64,000 nt of DNA from Acetobacter garciniae (GCF_017377735.1 NZ_JAFVMH010000001.1:620001-684000); one strand, 5' to 3'. Shown: positions 46,048-55,375, counted from the first letter of the stretch. The notes: generated by a model not told the origin, from the letters alone. Translations and numbers: made by a program.

Positions 46048-47119
46048 AGCCCTTCTGGCCGAACGCCCACCCACGGATGTGGAATGGACGCGCGCGCGCA
46101 ACCGGCTGAACCGGCTGTGGGCCCGCGGCACCGAATTTCTGGGCACGCCTTACGCCATCCTGGGCGGGGCGATGTCGTGGCTGAGCGAGCGGCATCTGGT
46201 TTCCGCCATTTCCAATGCGGGCGGGTTCGGCGTCATTGCCTGCGGGGCCATGGAGCCCGACCGCCTGGCCGAGGAAATCGCAGCCACGCGTGAAATGACC
46301 GACAAGCCTTTTGGCGTGAACCTCATTACCATGCACCCCATGCTCGACGACCTGATCAGGGTCTGTCTCGAAGCCGGGGTGGGGCATATCGTGCTGGCGG
46401 GGGGCATTCCGCCCGGGGCTGCCATCAAGGCGATCAAGGACGGTGGCGCGAAGGTTGTCGCCTTCTCGCCCGCGCTGGTGCTGGCCAAGCGGCTGGTCCG
46501 CATGGGTGTGGACGCGCTGGTGATCGAAGGTGCGGAAGCGGGCGGGCATGTCGGCCCGGTTTCGCTGACGGTTCTGGCGCAGGAAATCCTGCCCCATATC
46601 CGTGACGTTCCGGTGTTCGTCGCGGGCGGTCTGGGCCGGGGGGATGCGCTTGTCTCCTACCTGGAGCAGGGGGCCGCGGGTGGGCAGCTTGGCACGCGGT
46701 TTGCCGCAGCCCAGGAAAGCATCGCGCATGAAAAGTTCAAGAAGGCCTTTGTGCGCGCCGCAGCCCGCGATGCGGTGACATCCGCCCAGTTGGATGAGCG
46801 CTTTCCGGTCATTCCGGTAAGGGGGCTTGCGAATGAGGGCGGGCGGAAATTCCTGGCCCACCAGGCCGATGTCATCCGCCGCTTCCAGGGCGGAGACCTG
46901 ACGCGTGAGGCAGCGCAGCTCGAGATCGAACATTTCTGGGCCGGGGCCTTGCGGCGCGCGGTCATCGATGGCGATATCGAACATGGTTCGGTCATGGCGG
47001 GGCAGTCCGTTGGCATGGTCACGGCCGTGCAGCCGGTTGCGCAGATTATTGCTGACCTGATTGACCAGGCCGTGGTAGCTCTGGTCAGACAACAACGACG
47101 TATGGATGCTGATGGCTGA
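46040..47119 (+). CDS. Nitronate monooxygenase family protein
   Basis: A 359-residue FMN-dependent TIM-barrel protein of the nitronate monooxygenase (2-nitropropane dioxygenase) family. GGAMSWLSERHLVSAISNAGGFGVIACGAM is the opening FMN-binding region. PFGVNLITMHP, VVAFSPALVLAKR, IEGAEAGGHVG (catalytic His region) and VFVAGGLGRGDAL follow. Many members have no proven nitronate activity, so the substrate is open. The start lies inside the lysC end and the stop lies inside the rodZ start, giving a coupled lysC-NMO-rodZ run. Confidence 0.88.
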   Translation: MSEALLAERPPTDVEWTRARNRLNRLWARGTEFLGTPYAILGGAMSWLSERHLVSAISNAGGFGVIACGAMEPDRLAEEIAATREMTDKPFGVNLITMHPMLDDLIRVCLEAGVGHIVLAGGIPPGAAIKAIKDGGAKVVAFSPALVLAKRLVRMGVDALVIEGAEAGGHVGPVSLTVLAQEILPHIRDVPVFVAGGLGRGDALVSYLEQGAAGGQLGTRFAAAQESIAHEKFKKAFVRAAARDAVTSAQLDERFPVIPVRGLANEGGRKFLAHQADVIRRFQGGDLTREAAQLEIEHFWAGALRRAVIDGDIEHGSVMAGQSVGMVTAVQPVAQIIADLIDQAVVALVRQQRRMDADG

Positions 47120-48410
47120 ACACGCCCACGGTGCCGAGCAGGGACAGGAAAACCCGTCCCATGTCTTACCCGACGTCGCAGCTCTGGGCGTCGGCCGGGC
47201 GTTGCGTGAGCGCCGTGAGCAACTGGGCTGGTCGCTCGAAGAGGTATCGGGCTGGCTGCGGATTCGTGACGTTTATCTGAATGCGCTGGAAGCCGGGCTG
47301 CCCGAAGTGCTGCCAGCCGAGGTCTATGCGCTGGGTTTCCTGCGCACCTATGGGCAGGCCCTCGGCTTCGATCCCGCCATTCTGATCAACCGCTACCGGC
47401 AGGAAACCCGGACGGTCGTGCACAAGCCCGTACTCGATTTCCCCGATCCCGTGCCCGACCGCCGCCTGCCACCTGCTGTTTCCATTTCGCTGGGTCTTGT
47501 GGTCGTGCTGGCAAGTTATGTCGGGTGGTATTGCTTTGTGGGGCGTAGCTCCCCCCTGCCGGAACACGTGCCGCCCGTGGCCAGCCTGATGCAGGGTGAG
47601 GCCACGCGCAACACGCCATCCCCCCAGGTGGCGTCCCTTCTGCCGGAACACGCGACCCGCATGCCCCAGCCCCTTGCCCCTTCCGTCGCGGATGCGGCGG
47701 CCCAGGCGGTGGAGCAGGGCCAGGCGGGGAATACGGCAACGGTGGCCAATGCCGGTAATGCCGCAGTGCTGCAGGACCCACCCCCCATGCAGGGCCAGGG
47801 TGCTGCTGACCCGTTGCCCCCAGCCCCCGGCGCGACACCGGCTGCTCCTGTTCCGCCCGCGACCGGGCAGGTGGTGCCACCCGTGGCGCAGGCCGTGCCG
47901 GATGATCAGATTGTCGTGAAGGCGCAGGCGGCAAGCTGGGTGCAGGTCAAGGATACGCAGGGCAAGACGGTTTATGACCATGTGCTGCAACCCGATGAGG
48001 AATGGACGGTGCCCGCGGCGGGTGGTCCCTATAGCCTGACTGTTGGCAATGCGGGCGGTATCGTGGTGAGCGCGGGTGGCGTGACCACCCCGGCACTGGG
48101 GCGGAACGGTGCGGTACGCAGGCATCTTTTGCTGAGTGCGCAGGCCGTGCGCGATGGATCCCTGGCGACACCGGCTGCCGTATCGGTTGGTAGTGCTGTG
48201 CAGCCCGCATTGGCGGCAGGCCCGGTTTCGGCTAATGATAATCCTGCGGTACAGGGCGTGCGCGACGCACCGGCCGCAGTCGTGGCTCCTGTTGTTCCGC
48301 CTGCTGCAACGCATGCGCCGTCAATGCCGCCGCAGGCGTCATCCAGCGCGGATGAACCCAGCGCCGATGACCTGAACGCACGTCAGCTCCAGGGAACCGA
48401 CGCGCGCTGA
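47106..48410 (+). CDS. rodZ: RodZ-like cytoskeletal/helix-turn-helix membrane protein
   Basis: A 434-residue bitopic protein. The cytoplasmic HTH_25 domain (residues about 28-95, VGRALRERREQLGWSLEEVS, EVYALGFLRTYGQALG) binds MreB in RodZ. One transmembrane helix follows (about 125-142, VSISLGLVVVLASYVGWYC), then a long Pro/Ala/Gln-rich linker and a periplasmic DUF4115 beta domain (QAASWVQVKDTQGKTVYDHVL to about residue 345). An unusual Ala/Pro/Val-rich tail of about 80 residues ends the protein. Position before ispG matches the usual rodZ-ispG order. The start at 47106 overlaps the previous gene; the ATG at 47112 is an alternative. Confidence 0.85.
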   Translation: MLMAEHAHGAEQGQENPSHVLPDVAALGVGRALRERREQLGWSLEEVSGWLRIRDVYLNALEAGLPEVLPAEVYALGFLRTYGQALGFDPAILINRYRQETRTVVHKPVLDFPDPVPDRRLPPAVSISLGLVVVLASYVGWYCFVGRSSPLPEHVPPVASLMQGEATRNTPSPQVASLLPEHATRMPQPLAPSVADAAAQAVEQGQAGNTATVANAGNAAVLQDPPPMQGQGAADPLPPAPGATPAAPVPPATGQVVPPVAQAVPDDQIVVKAQAASWVQVKDTQGKTVYDHVLQPDEEWTVPAAGGPYSLTVGNAGGIVVSAGGVTTPALGRNGAVRRHLLLSAQAVRDGSLATPAAVSVGSAVQPALAAGPVSANDNPAVQGVRDAPAAVVAPVVPPAATHAPSMPPQASSSADEPSADDLNARQLQGTDAR

Positions 48411-48542
48411 ATGGCTCTTTCCATGCTTTATGTGTAGCCAACTGGCTCCGTTTTTGGCAGGACAACACCAAACCTCGCGTGCAAGCCGTGGCGCCGAACA
48501 CGGTTGTGCCCGCCAACTGTCGTCTCGACAAAAGGATGTAAG

Positions 48543-49703
48543 ATGAGCGGCTACCGGCCTTACCAGCATATTGAGCGTCGGAAATCTCGGAAAATCCATG
48601 TCGGCAAGGTCGCCGTCGGTGGGGATGCACCGATTTCCGTTCAGACAATGACCAATACGCTGACCAGCGATGCCCAAGCGACGATCGAGCAGATTCGCCG
48701 GGCCGAACTGGCCGGGGTCGATATCGTGCGCGTGTCCTGCCCGGACGAGGAAAGCACGGCGGCACTGGCGGAAATCGTCCGTGAAGTGAACGTGCCGATC
48801 GTGGCGGACATTCACTTCCACTACAAGCGCGCGATCGAGGCGGCAAAGGCCGGGGCGGCCTGCCTGCGGATCAACCCGGGCAATATCGGCAGCCCGGAGC
48901 GTGTGCGTGAGGTGGTGAACGCCGCCAAGGATTATGGCTGTTCCATCCGTATCGGCGTGAATGCCGGTTCGCTTGAGAAGCATCTCCTGGAAAAATACGG
49001 CGAGCCCAACCCCGAAGCGCTGGTGGAAAGTGCTCTGGAACACGCCAAGATTCTCGAAGATCACGATTTCCGCGAATTCAAGATCAGCGTGAAGGCATCG
49101 GACGTGTTCATGGCCGTCGCCGCCTACCAGCAACTGTCCGAAGCCTGCGATTACCCGCTGCATATCGGCATTACCGAAGCGGGCAGCAAGCGGGCGGGCA
49201 CGGTCAAGTCCTCAATCGGGCTGGGTAACCTGCTCTGGGCCGGTGTGGGCGATACGATGCGTGTCTCCCTGTCCGCAGCACCGGAAGAGGAAGTGCTGGT
49301 GGGCTGGGATATTCTCAAATCCCTGGGCTTGCGCCATCGCGGCGTGAAGATCATTTCCTGCCCGTCCTGCGCGCGGCAGGGCTTCAACGTGGTGGAAACC
49401 GTGCAGACGCTCGAAGACCGGCTGGCGCATATCAAGACCCCGCTGACGCTGTCCATTATCGGCTGCGTGGTGAACGGCCCGGGTGAGGCGCTGATGACCG
49501 ATCTGGGTGTGACAGGCGGTGGTTCGGGACGCCACATGGTCTATTCCGCCGGCAAGCAGGACCACACCATCCCTGGTGGCGACATGATCGAACATGTCGT
49601 GGAACTGGTCGAGCAGCGCGTGGCCGCCATCCAGGCGGAAGAAGCCAAGGCCAAGCAGGAAGGCGAGAAGTCCGAACTGCCGGACATGGCCTCCGCCAAA
49701 TGA
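48543..49703 (+). CDS. ispG: 4-hydroxy-3-methylbut-2-en-1-yl diphosphate synthase (flavodoxin)
   Basis: A 386-residue iron-sulfur enzyme of the MEP isoprenoid pathway, converting MEcPP to HMBPP. An N-terminal TIM barrel ([43 protein letters not shown]) is joined to a C-terminal [4Fe-4S] domain with [10 protein letters not shown] and [12 protein letters not shown]. The ATG at 48543 has AAAAGGA about 9 bases upstream. It is the E. coli-type bacterial form without the plant-type insert. It supplies precursors for ubiquinone, undecaprenol and hopanoids. Confidence 0.95.
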   Translation: MSGYRPYQHIERRKSRKIHVGKVAVGGDAPISVQTMTNTLTSDAQATIEQIRRAELAGVDIVRVSCPDEESTAALAEIVREVNVPIVADIHFHYKRAIEAAKAGAACLRINPGNIGSPERVREVVNAAKDYGCSIRIGVNAGSLEKHLLEKYGEPNPEALVESALEHAKILEDHDFREFKISVKASDVFMAVAAYQQLSEACDYPLHIGITEAGSKRAGTVKSSIGLGNLLWAGVGDTMRVSLSAAPEEEVLVGWDILKSLGLRHRGVKIISCPSCARQGFNVVETVQTLEDRLAHIKTPLTLSIIGCVVNGPGEALMTDLGVTGGGSGRHMVYSAGKQDHTIPGGDMIEHVVELVEQRVAAIQAEEAKAKQEGEKSELPDMASAK

Positions 49704-49721
49704 CATCCGGCGGTGTGCTGG

Positions 49722-49742
49722 TGGCGCGGTCTGGCCGCGCCA
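49722..49742 (+). other. GC-rich hairpin between ispG and hisS
   Basis: TGGCGCGG and CCGCGCCA form a perfect eight-base stem with loop TCTGG, 18 bases after the ispG stop. There is no following T-run. It may mark the ispG 3' end or serve as an RNA-processing site between ispG and hisS. Confidence 0.4.
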
Positions 49743-49840
49743 TTGGCGCGCGCCCGATATCACCCTGATATCATAAAGAAAAACAAGGTCGGCCAGCCCC
49801 TGTTGCCGGGGCGGGCGTCCAGTCGGGAACAGAACATACC

Positions 49841-51091
49841 GTGAGCACCATTCAGCCTGTAAGAGGAACGCACGATCTTATCGGTGAGGAGCAGCGGCGC
49901 CATGCGCATGTCGTCGGCACCGCGCGCGAGATTGCCGGGTTCTATGGCTTTGATGAATGGTCGACCCCCATTTTCGAGGATACGCGCGTTTTCTCCCGCT
50001 CCCTGGGCGATACCTCGGACGTGGTGTCCAAGGAAATGTATTCCTTCTCCGACCGCGATGGCGAAAGCCTGACCCTGCGGCCGGAAGGGACAGCGGCCGT
50101 CTGCCGCGCGCTGGTCACGAATGCGCTTACGCAGTCTTTGCCGCAAAAGGTGTTTTACGCAGGCCCCATGTTCCGCCACGAACGCCCGCAGAAAGGGCGT
50201 TACCGCCAGTTCCACCAGATCGGGGCAGAACTGATCGGGGCTGCCGAACCTCTGGCCGATGCCGAAGCCATTGCCCTGGGGCATGCCGTGCTCAAGGCGC
50301 TGGGCATTGCCGATTACGTGACGCTGGAACTGAACACGCTGGGTGACACACAAAGCCGCACGGCCTGGCGGCAGGCGCTGGTGGATTATTTTTCGGCCCA
50401 TAAAGGCACCCTGTCAGAAGACAGTCTGGCCCGGCTTGAAAAAAACCCGCTGCGCATTCTCGACAGCAAGGACGCTGCTGATCGCGCCCTTGTGGCCGAT
50501 GCCCCCATGATGGCCGAATTCCTCACGCCGGAGGCGCGCGCCTTCTGGGACGAACTGCGCCAGAAGCTGGACATGTTCGGCATTGCCTACACGATCAACC
50601 CCAGCATTGTCCGCGGGCTCGATTACTATAACCACACCACGTTCGAATTCGTGACCAACCGCCTGGGTTCACAGGGCACCGTGCTGGCTGGCGGGCGGTA
50701 TGACGGGCTGGTCAAGCAGATGGGTGGGCCGGATATTCCCGCCATAGGCTGGGCAGCCGGGGTGGAGCGGCTGGCCATGCTGCTTGAGGACGTGGCACCC
50801 GCACCCCGTTCCGTCGTGATCGTTCCTGTGGGTTCCCCGGACGAGGCGGCGGTGTGCCAGATTCTGCAGGCCCTGCGCGCGCAGGGTATCCGCACCGAGA
50901 TCGGCTACAAGGGCTCCCTGCGCAAGCGCATGGAACGGGCCGGCAAGCAGAATGCCAGTCACGTGCTGTTCCTGGGTGAGGAAGAACTGGTCCGTGGCGT
51001 GTTCCGTGTGAAGGTCATGGAAAGCGGTGAAGAACGCGAAGTCTCGCGCGATGCCTTGTGTTCAGAGGCACGGAGCATTTTTGCGTCATGA
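49841..51091 (+). CDS. hisS: Histidine-tRNA ligase
   Basis: A 416-residue class II aminoacyl-tRNA synthetase. Motif 1 region [14 protein letters not shown], motif 2 [26 protein letters not shown], the histidine-specific [13 protein letters not shown] and motif 3 [10 protein letters not shown] are intact, with the anticodon-binding domain at the C-terminus (VVIVPVG). The start is GTG, giving [12 protein letters not shown]. The prfA start overlaps its stop (ATGA). Confidence 0.96.
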   Translation: MSTIQPVRGTHDLIGEEQRRHAHVVGTAREIAGFYGFDEWSTPIFEDTRVFSRSLGDTSDVVSKEMYSFSDRDGESLTLRPEGTAAVCRALVTNALTQSLPQKVFYAGPMFRHERPQKGRYRQFHQIGAELIGAAEPLADAEAIALGHAVLKALGIADYVTLELNTLGDTQSRTAWRQALVDYFSAHKGTLSEDSLARLEKNPLRILDSKDAADRALVADAPMMAEFLTPEARAFWDELRQKLDMFGIAYTINPSIVRGLDYYNHTTFEFVTNRLGSQGTVLAGGRYDGLVKQMGGPDIPAIGWAAGVERLAMLLEDVAPAPRSVVIVPVGSPDEAAVCQILQALRAQGIRTEIGYKGSLRKRMERAGKQNASHVLFLGEEELVRGVFRVKVMESGEEREVSRDALCSEARSIFAS

Positions 51092-52146
51092 ACCTGGATG
51101 AACGGCTGGACCGTATTGTCAGCCGGGCCCTGGAGCTTGAGGCACAGTTATCCGGCGGTTTGAGTGGCGAGGCCTTTACCCAGGCGTCGCGCGAGTATGC
51201 CGAACTCGACGACCTTGTGCGTCGGATCAACGACCTGCGCGCGGCCGAGCAGGCCGTGATCCAGGCCGAGCAGCTTCTGGCCGATCCGGAAATGAAGGAA
51301 CTGGCCAGCGCCGAACTGGAAGAACTGCACGAACGCCTGCCGCACCTGCAAAGGGATGTGCGGCTGGCCCTGCTGCCCAAGGACGTGGCGGATGAACGCA
51401 GCGCCATTCTGGAAATAAGGCCCGCCGCCGGGGGGGATGAAGCCGCCTTGTTCGCGGCCGAACTGTTCGATCTGTATCGTCGCTATGCCGAGCTGAAAGG
51501 CTGGCGCTTTACGGTCATGGATTATGACGAAAGCGAACTGGGCGGCCTGCGCGGCGGTATTGCCGAAATCAACGGCAAGGGCGTTTTTGCCCGGCTGAAA
51601 TATGAATCCGGCGTGCACCGGGTGCAGCGCGTGCCCGCCACGGAAAGCCAGGGCCGCATCCATACCTCCACCGTGACCGTGGCCGTGCTGCCCGAAGCGG
51701 AGGAGGTGGACGTTACCGTGAACGAGACGGAACTGCGTATCGATGTGTTCCGGGCCTCGGGCGCTGGCGGGCAGCATGTGAACAAGACGGAAAGTGCCGT
51801 GCGGATCACGCATTTGCCCACGGGCATTGTCGTGTCCATGCAGGAGGAAAAAAGCCAGCACAAGAACCGTGCCAAGGCCATGAAAATCCTGCGCGCGCGG
51901 CTTTATGAGCGTGAGCGTGAGCAGGCCCATGCCTCCCGCGCGGCGGATCGTCGTTCGCAGGTGGGAACAGGCGATCGGTCCGAACGGATCAGGACCTATA
52001 ACTTCCCCCAGGGCCGCGTGACGGATCACCGGATCAACCTCACACTCTACAAGATCGACCGTGTCATGCTGGGTGAACTCGACGAATTCGTGGACGCGCT
52101 GACCCAGGAAGAACAGGCCATGCTTCTGGCGGCGGAAGGGCTCTAG
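51088..52146 (+). CDS. prfA: Peptide chain release factor 1
   Basis: A 352-residue class I release factor terminating at UAA/UAG. The GGQ motif is at residues 227-229 ([15 protein letters not shown]), methylated by PrmC encoded next but one downstream. The PxT codon-recognition region lies in [31 protein letters not shown] is also conserved. The start ATG overlaps the hisS stop. Confidence 0.96.
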   Translation: MNLDERLDRIVSRALELEAQLSGGLSGEAFTQASREYAELDDLVRRINDLRAAEQAVIQAEQLLADPEMKELASAELEELHERLPHLQRDVRLALLPKDVADERSAILEIRPAAGGDEAALFAAELFDLYRRYAELKGWRFTVMDYDESELGGLRGGIAEINGKGVFARLKYESGVHRVQRVPATESQGRIHTSTVTVAVLPEAEEVDVTVNETELRIDVFRASGAGGQHVNKTESAVRITHLPTGIVVSMQEEKSQHKNRAKAMKILRARLYEREREQAHASRAADRRSQVGTGDRSERIRTYNFPQGRVTDHRINLTLYKIDRVMLGELDEFVDALTQEEQAMLLAAEGL

Positions 52147-52152
52147 CGGTTT

Positions 52153-52599
52153 TTAACTGATGGGGGCCGCGCACACGTCTGACCGGCCGGGGGAATGGGT
52201 GGCGCTGTCGGGCGCTGTCGGGTCGATCAGGAAGAAATCCGTAAAGCCGGATGATCCGAGGGCGAAAAAGTGATGCCCATCGGGGTTGCGCAAGGTTCCG
52301 TCACTGCTGATTTCATGCGTCTCCACCTTGCCTTCCTCCGTGCGGACCGTAATTTCCCCACATAAGGTGTAGGTGTGCTGGCTCTGCCCCTCCTGCGTGG
52401 GGATATGAACTGTCCTTTCGCGCCGCTGGTCGTCCAGGCGGAAGGTGGCGACCAGCTTGCCGTCAAGATAGATGCGTGACACCTCGGAAACCTCGCTGTC
52501 GGCCTTGCCGTCCGTAACCGAGAAGTCTCCCGCCAGGGCGGGGAAGGCAAGCAGGGCCGCCAGGGCAAGGCCGGGTAATGCGACGGCAATGCGCGGCAT
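52153..52599 (-). CDS. Uncharacterised exported protein
   Basis: A 148-residue protein with a signal peptide (MPRIAVALPGLALAALLAFPALAGD). The mature domain consists of short strands: VSRIYLDGKLVATFRLDD, TVHIPTQEGQSQHTYTLCG, ITVRTEEGKVETHEIS. It has two cysteines that could pair and no motif that I recognise. The ATG at 52599 is chosen because it directly begins the signal peptide; upstream starts at 52653 and 52719 would overlap the prmC start zone. It is convergent with prfA (6 bases apart) and divergent from prmC. Confidence 0.65.
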   Translation of the reverse strand: MPRIAVALPGLALAALLAFPALAGDFSVTDGKADSEVSEVSRIYLDGKLVATFRLDDQRRERTVHIPTQEGQSQHTYTLCGEITVRTEEGKVETHEISSDGTLRNPDGHHFFALGSSGFTDFFLIDPTAPDSATHSPGRSDVCAAPIS

Positions 52600-52692
52600 G
52601 GTACGGAACAGGGTAACGCGGGTAAAACAGGCAGCTTGATAGAAAAAACGCATGAGAACGACACGCCAGGCCACGACTTGAGGATCGACAGC

Positions 52693-53571
52693 GTGACAGC
52701 AGACAATACTCAAAACCACCAGTCAATAGAGCGGCTCCTGCAAGCAGGCACGCGCCGACTGGAGGAGGCAGGCGTGGAAAGCCCCCGGCGCGAGGCCCGG
52801 CTGCTGCTCCAGCACGCCTTGGGGCTGAGTGCCGAGCAGATGCTTGCCCGTTCCGCGCGTGAGAGCGTTCCCGCATCTCTTTTCCTGTCCTGGCTGGAAC
52901 GCCGCGCCCGGCACGAGCCCTTTGCCTATATCACGGGAAGCAAGGGGTTCTGGAGCCTGGACCTGGCGGTGTCGGGTGCCTCCCTCGTGCCCCGGGCCGA
53001 TACGGAAACCCTGGTCGAATGTGTGCTGGAACACTGCCCAGACCAGACCCGCGCCCTGTCGGTATTGGACCTGGGGACGGGGAGCGGGTGTCTTCTACTG
53101 GCCGTTCTGGCCGAATACCCCGCAGCCTGGGGGATAGGTATCGACATCAACCCAAAGGCGGCAGCGCTCGCGCGCAGCAATGCGGAGCGTTCGGGGCTGG
53201 CGGGCAGGGCGGCCATGCTGGCGGGGGAATGGACACAGGCCCTGGCCGGTCATGCCCGCTTCGATGTGGTTGTAAGCAATCCGCCTTATATCCCGACACA
53301 GGATCTGGACACCCTCATGCCAGAGGTGCGCGAGCACGAACCCGTTGCCGCACTGGATGGCGGGGCAGACGGGCTGGATGCCTATCGGGTGCTGTGCCAA
53401 TGCCTGCCATCGCTGCTCGCCCCCGGCGGCATTGGCGTGTTCGAGATCGGGATAGGGCAGGAGACGGCCTTGCGGGATCTGGCGCGGCAGGCCGGGCTGA
53501 ATGTGGTGGCGGTGCAGCCCGATCTGGGCGGAATACCCCGTGCGGTTGTCCTGCGTGCTGCTGATGCATGA
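52693..53571 (+). CDS. prmC: Peptide chain release factor N5-glutamine methyltransferase
   Basis: A 292-residue methyltransferase that modifies the GGQ glutamine of release factors, raising termination efficiency. An N-terminal helical substrate domain (RLEEAGVESPRREARLLLQHALG) is followed by ITGSKGFW, VPRADTETLVE, VLDLGTGSGCLLLAVL and the catalytic NPPY (196-199). The start is GTG with GAGGA about 9 bases upstream. A TTG 19 codons earlier is in frame but not conserved. prfA is just upstream, with the small exported-protein gene inserted on the opposite strand. Confidence 0.94.
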   Translation: MTADNTQNHQSIERLLQAGTRRLEEAGVESPRREARLLLQHALGLSAEQMLARSARESVPASLFLSWLERRARHEPFAYITGSKGFWSLDLAVSGASLVPRADTETLVECVLEHCPDQTRALSVLDLGTGSGCLLLAVLAEYPAAWGIGIDINPKAAALARSNAERSGLAGRAAMLAGEWTQALAGHARFDVVVSNPPYIPTQDLDTLMPEVREHEPVAALDGGADGLDAYRVLCQCLPSLLAPGGIGVFEIGIGQETALRDLARQAGLNVVAVQPDLGGIPRAVVLRAADA

Positions 53572-53675
53572 TGTGTTTGTGAGAGATGGAAAAAAGCGGT
53601 TGGCATTGCACGCTGTGGTTGGTATGGTAGTGCTGCTTGATTTTGCAGCAGCCGGGGAATTCATATTCTCCTCCC

Positions 53676-53709
53676 TGCCAGACAAGCGGTAAGGGCCTTT
53701 CGTCTGGCA
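53676..53709 (+). other. Inverted repeat downstream of prmC
   Basis: TGCCAGAC (53676-53683) and GTCTGGCA (53702-53709) are perfectly complementary, with an 18-base loop that itself contains AAGG-G-CCTT. A smaller stem, TGCTGC/GCAGCA, lies at 53631-53650. Together they occupy the 267-base gap between prmC and the DUF4167 gene, which otherwise shows no gene. Confidence 0.4.
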
Positions 53710-53838
53710 ATGCGCATACCGTTGCCGTTTAAAAGCCCCTCCCAAAAACAATTCGGCCTTCATTCAGGAACATGCCTTTTCTATCGGACTGTTTCCTCAT
53801 GCTAAGTGCCATGAACAGGAAAGCACTGTGGTAAACCC

Positions 53839-54273
53839 ATGAACGTAAAACGGATGCGGACCAGACATCATCGTTCCGGCGGGAGCAATGGAGCGTCCAG
53901 GCAACTGAACGGCCAGATTCCCATGAACCGGAATCATGTTTTTGATAGTCATGGCCCTGATGTACGTGTCAGAGGCACGGCCCAGCAGCTTTTTGAAAAA
54001 TATCTTCAGCTTGGGCGTGATGCCACGGGCAGCGGTGACCGGGTCGCGGCCGAGGCCTATTTCCAGCATGCGGAGCATTATTTCCGTATCATGAACGCCA
54101 TGGCTCAGGCTGCCCAGCAAAGCCAGCAGGAACGTGCGGAACGCCAGAGCACGCGCCAGCCCCGCGCCCAGTCCCACGCGGTGGAAGAAGGCGAAAGCCA
54201 GCCGGATGTGGATGAAGGCCCGGAAGAGACTGATCTTTCTACCGAACCGCAGCCCGAACTCTCCGAAGGCTGA
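53839..54273 (+). CDS. DUF4167 domain-containing protein
   Basis: A 144-residue alphaproteobacterial protein of the DUF4167 family. The core RNHVFDSHGPDVRVRGTAQQLFEKYLQLGRDATGSGDRVAAEAYFQHAEHYFRIMN is highly characteristic. The N-terminus is basic and Gly/Asn-rich (RGGS-like, RNA-binding in appearance) and the C-terminus is acidic and disordered (EEGESQPDVDEGPEET). Function is unknown. It follows prmC as in most Alphaproteobacteria, but the clpB gene that often comes next is absent here. Confidence 0.88.
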   Translation: MNVKRMRTRHHRSGGSNGASRQLNGQIPMNRNHVFDSHGPDVRVRGTAQQLFEKYLQLGRDATGSGDRVAAEAYFQHAEHYFRIMNAMAQAAQQSQQERAERQSTRQPRAQSHAVEEGESQPDVDEGPEETDLSTEPQPELSEG

Positions 54274-54743
54274 AAATCTGACTCTATCCCCCGCCCATTG
54301 TCGTGGGCCGGGGATGGCGTCCGCTCATGCCCGCTTGGGCGGGAAAGCAAGAGGCGATGCCGGGCAGGGGATATTCCTGCTGACAAGCGGCTTTTAAAGG
54401 CCTTGAGACAAGGCCCCGCGGCAAGCGCCGCACATTTCACCCGAAAAGACATGCAATGATGACCTGGATCGGCTTTTGACGCTGTTCGGCCGCCCAGAAC
54501 AGGAAGTCATATCCACTATAGATGGGGTAGCGTGGCAGCACCGGTCGAAGTGCGTGCGCCATGCTAATCAGAAAACACGCACCCTGAACGCGATCGCCAA
54601 GCTCTCATACCGTGCTCTCGACCAGAGGCAGGAGGAGACGGGAGTGACTAGCGTTGCGGGAAAGGGAGGAATCAAGTGACTGCCAAATCCTTGGACCACA
54701 GAGATGATCGTTCGGAAAGTCACGGAATATAAAGGAAAAACCA
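54274..54743. other. Hairpin-rich intergenic region between DUF4167 gene and tRNA-Met
   Basis: These 470 bases hold no convincing gene. The left third is packed with strong inverted repeats, listed separately. The right part (about 54440-54743) adjoins the 3' end of tRNA-Met. It is lower in GC than its neighbours and carries short frames without family resemblance (for example 54476-54679 on +). It could be decayed mobile DNA at a tRNA target site, a structured RNA, or simple spacer. I saw no copy of the tRNA 3' end as a second attachment site. Confidence 0.5.
54286..54431 (+). other. Four tandem hairpins (possible structured RNA or 3' end of the prmC-DUF4167 transcript)
   Basis: Stems in order: ATCCCCCGCCCA/TGGGCCGGGGAT at 54286-54315 (12 pairs, one mismatch, 6-base loop); CCCGC/GCGGG at 54330-54343; GGCCTTG/CAAGGCC at 54399-54415 (perfect, 3-base loop); and GCGGC/GCCGC at 54418-54431. 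The first begins 13 bases after the DUF4167 stop. None is followed by a T-run. No known RNA family was recognised by eye. Confidence 0.45.
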
Positions 54744-54818
54744 TGGTAGCGGCGGAAGGATTTGAACCTCCGACCAAGGGATTATGATTCCCCTGCTCTA
54801 CCACTGAGCTACGCCGCC
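54744..54818 (-). tRNA. tRNA-Met (anticodon CAT, elongator type)
   Basis: Read on the minus strand: acceptor GGCGGCG pairs with CGCCGCT (one G-T pair), then discriminator A and encoded CCA. The D arm GCTCAGTGGTAGAGC and anticodon arm GGGGA-ATCATAA-TCCCT give anticodon CAT, and the T loop is TTCAAAT. The sequence resembles alphaproteobacterial elongator tRNA-Met. A lysidine-modified tRNA-Ile cannot be fully excluded without modelling, because both carry CAT. Confidence 0.92.
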
Positions 54819-54835
54819 ATCGTGTTGGTGGCGCT

Positions 54836-54864
54836 GATCTACCGTGTCCCACATCATGCGTCAA
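54836..54864 (-). promoter_or_regulatory. Possible tRNA-Met promoter
   Basis: On the minus strand TTGACG (54864-54859), a 17-base spacer and TAGATC (54841-54836) precede the tRNA. Transcription would start near 54829, about 11 bases before the mature 5' end. The -35 is good and the -10 is weak. Confidence 0.32.
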
Positions 54865-54916
54865 GTCGTGGGTGACGATGGCGGGAAATTTTTTGCGCCG
54901 CCGTTTGTTTTTCCGC

Positions 54917-55375
54917 CTATTGCTCGAGTGTGCTTACGCCAAAAATGTAGTTGCTGACCTGCTGTTCAAGGCTTGTGGGTTCCGTGGTGTGCGTCAGCAG
55001 GGTGCCGGGGGCTGCGAATTCGGTCGCACTGCCCGGCTCGATCATCAGCGCGCTGTCCGATGACAGCGTGGCGCTGCCGATGCTCAGCAGGCTGTCGCGG
55101 GGCAGGCGCAACGCCGTATCGACCCGGAAGCGGACAATGGCCATCTGGGTCTGCGTATCCAGGGTCACGGAGGAAACACGGCCGACGCGCACGCCCGCCA
55201 TATCGACATCCGCCCCGCGTGCCAGACCCGTGGCAGAGACAAAGCGCGCCGACAGTTCGTAGCTGGCAGTTCCTGGCGTTTTCTGGGTTTTATAGGCGTA
55301 CAGCATGAAAACAGCCGTGCCGAACAGAACCAGCATGCTGAAGATACTTGCGCCTATCTGGCCTTGCTTGCCCAT
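54917..55375 (-). CDS. mlaD: MlaD-like MCE domain protein
   Basis: A 152-residue inner-membrane-anchored periplasmic protein of the MlaD type, the lipid-binding ring of the Mla phospholipid transporter. One transmembrane helix (residues about 8-27, GASIFSMLVLFGTAVFMLYAY) precedes an MCE domain: YELSARFVSATGLARGADVDMAGVRVGRVSSVTLD, then AIVRFRVDTALRLPRDSLLSIGSATLSSDSALMIEPG. The ATG at 55375 (MGKQGQIG) resembles family N-termini; 55414 is an alternative. The ATPase and permease partners (mlaF, mlaE) are not adjacent. It is divergent from uppP. Confidence 0.88.
   Translation of the reverse strand: MGKQGQIGASIFSMLVLFGTAVFMLYAYKTQKTPGTASYELSARFVSATGLARGADVDMAGVRVGRVSSVTLDTQTQMAIVRFRVDTALRLPRDSLLSIGSATLSSDSALMIEPGSATEFAAPGTLLTHTTEPTSLEQQVSNYIFGVSTLEQ

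Noticed and set aside
53572-53838. Possible small gene between prmC and the DUF4167 gene (start-like GTG/ATG codons around 53570-53690)
   Set aside because: The best frame is about 60 codons with no ribosome-binding site and is interrupted by strong inverted repeats.
54476-54679. 67-codon frame on the plus strand in the gap before tRNA-Met
   Set aside because: No ribosome-binding site of note, no family resemblance and no conserved features. It is recorded only as part of an unexplained gap.
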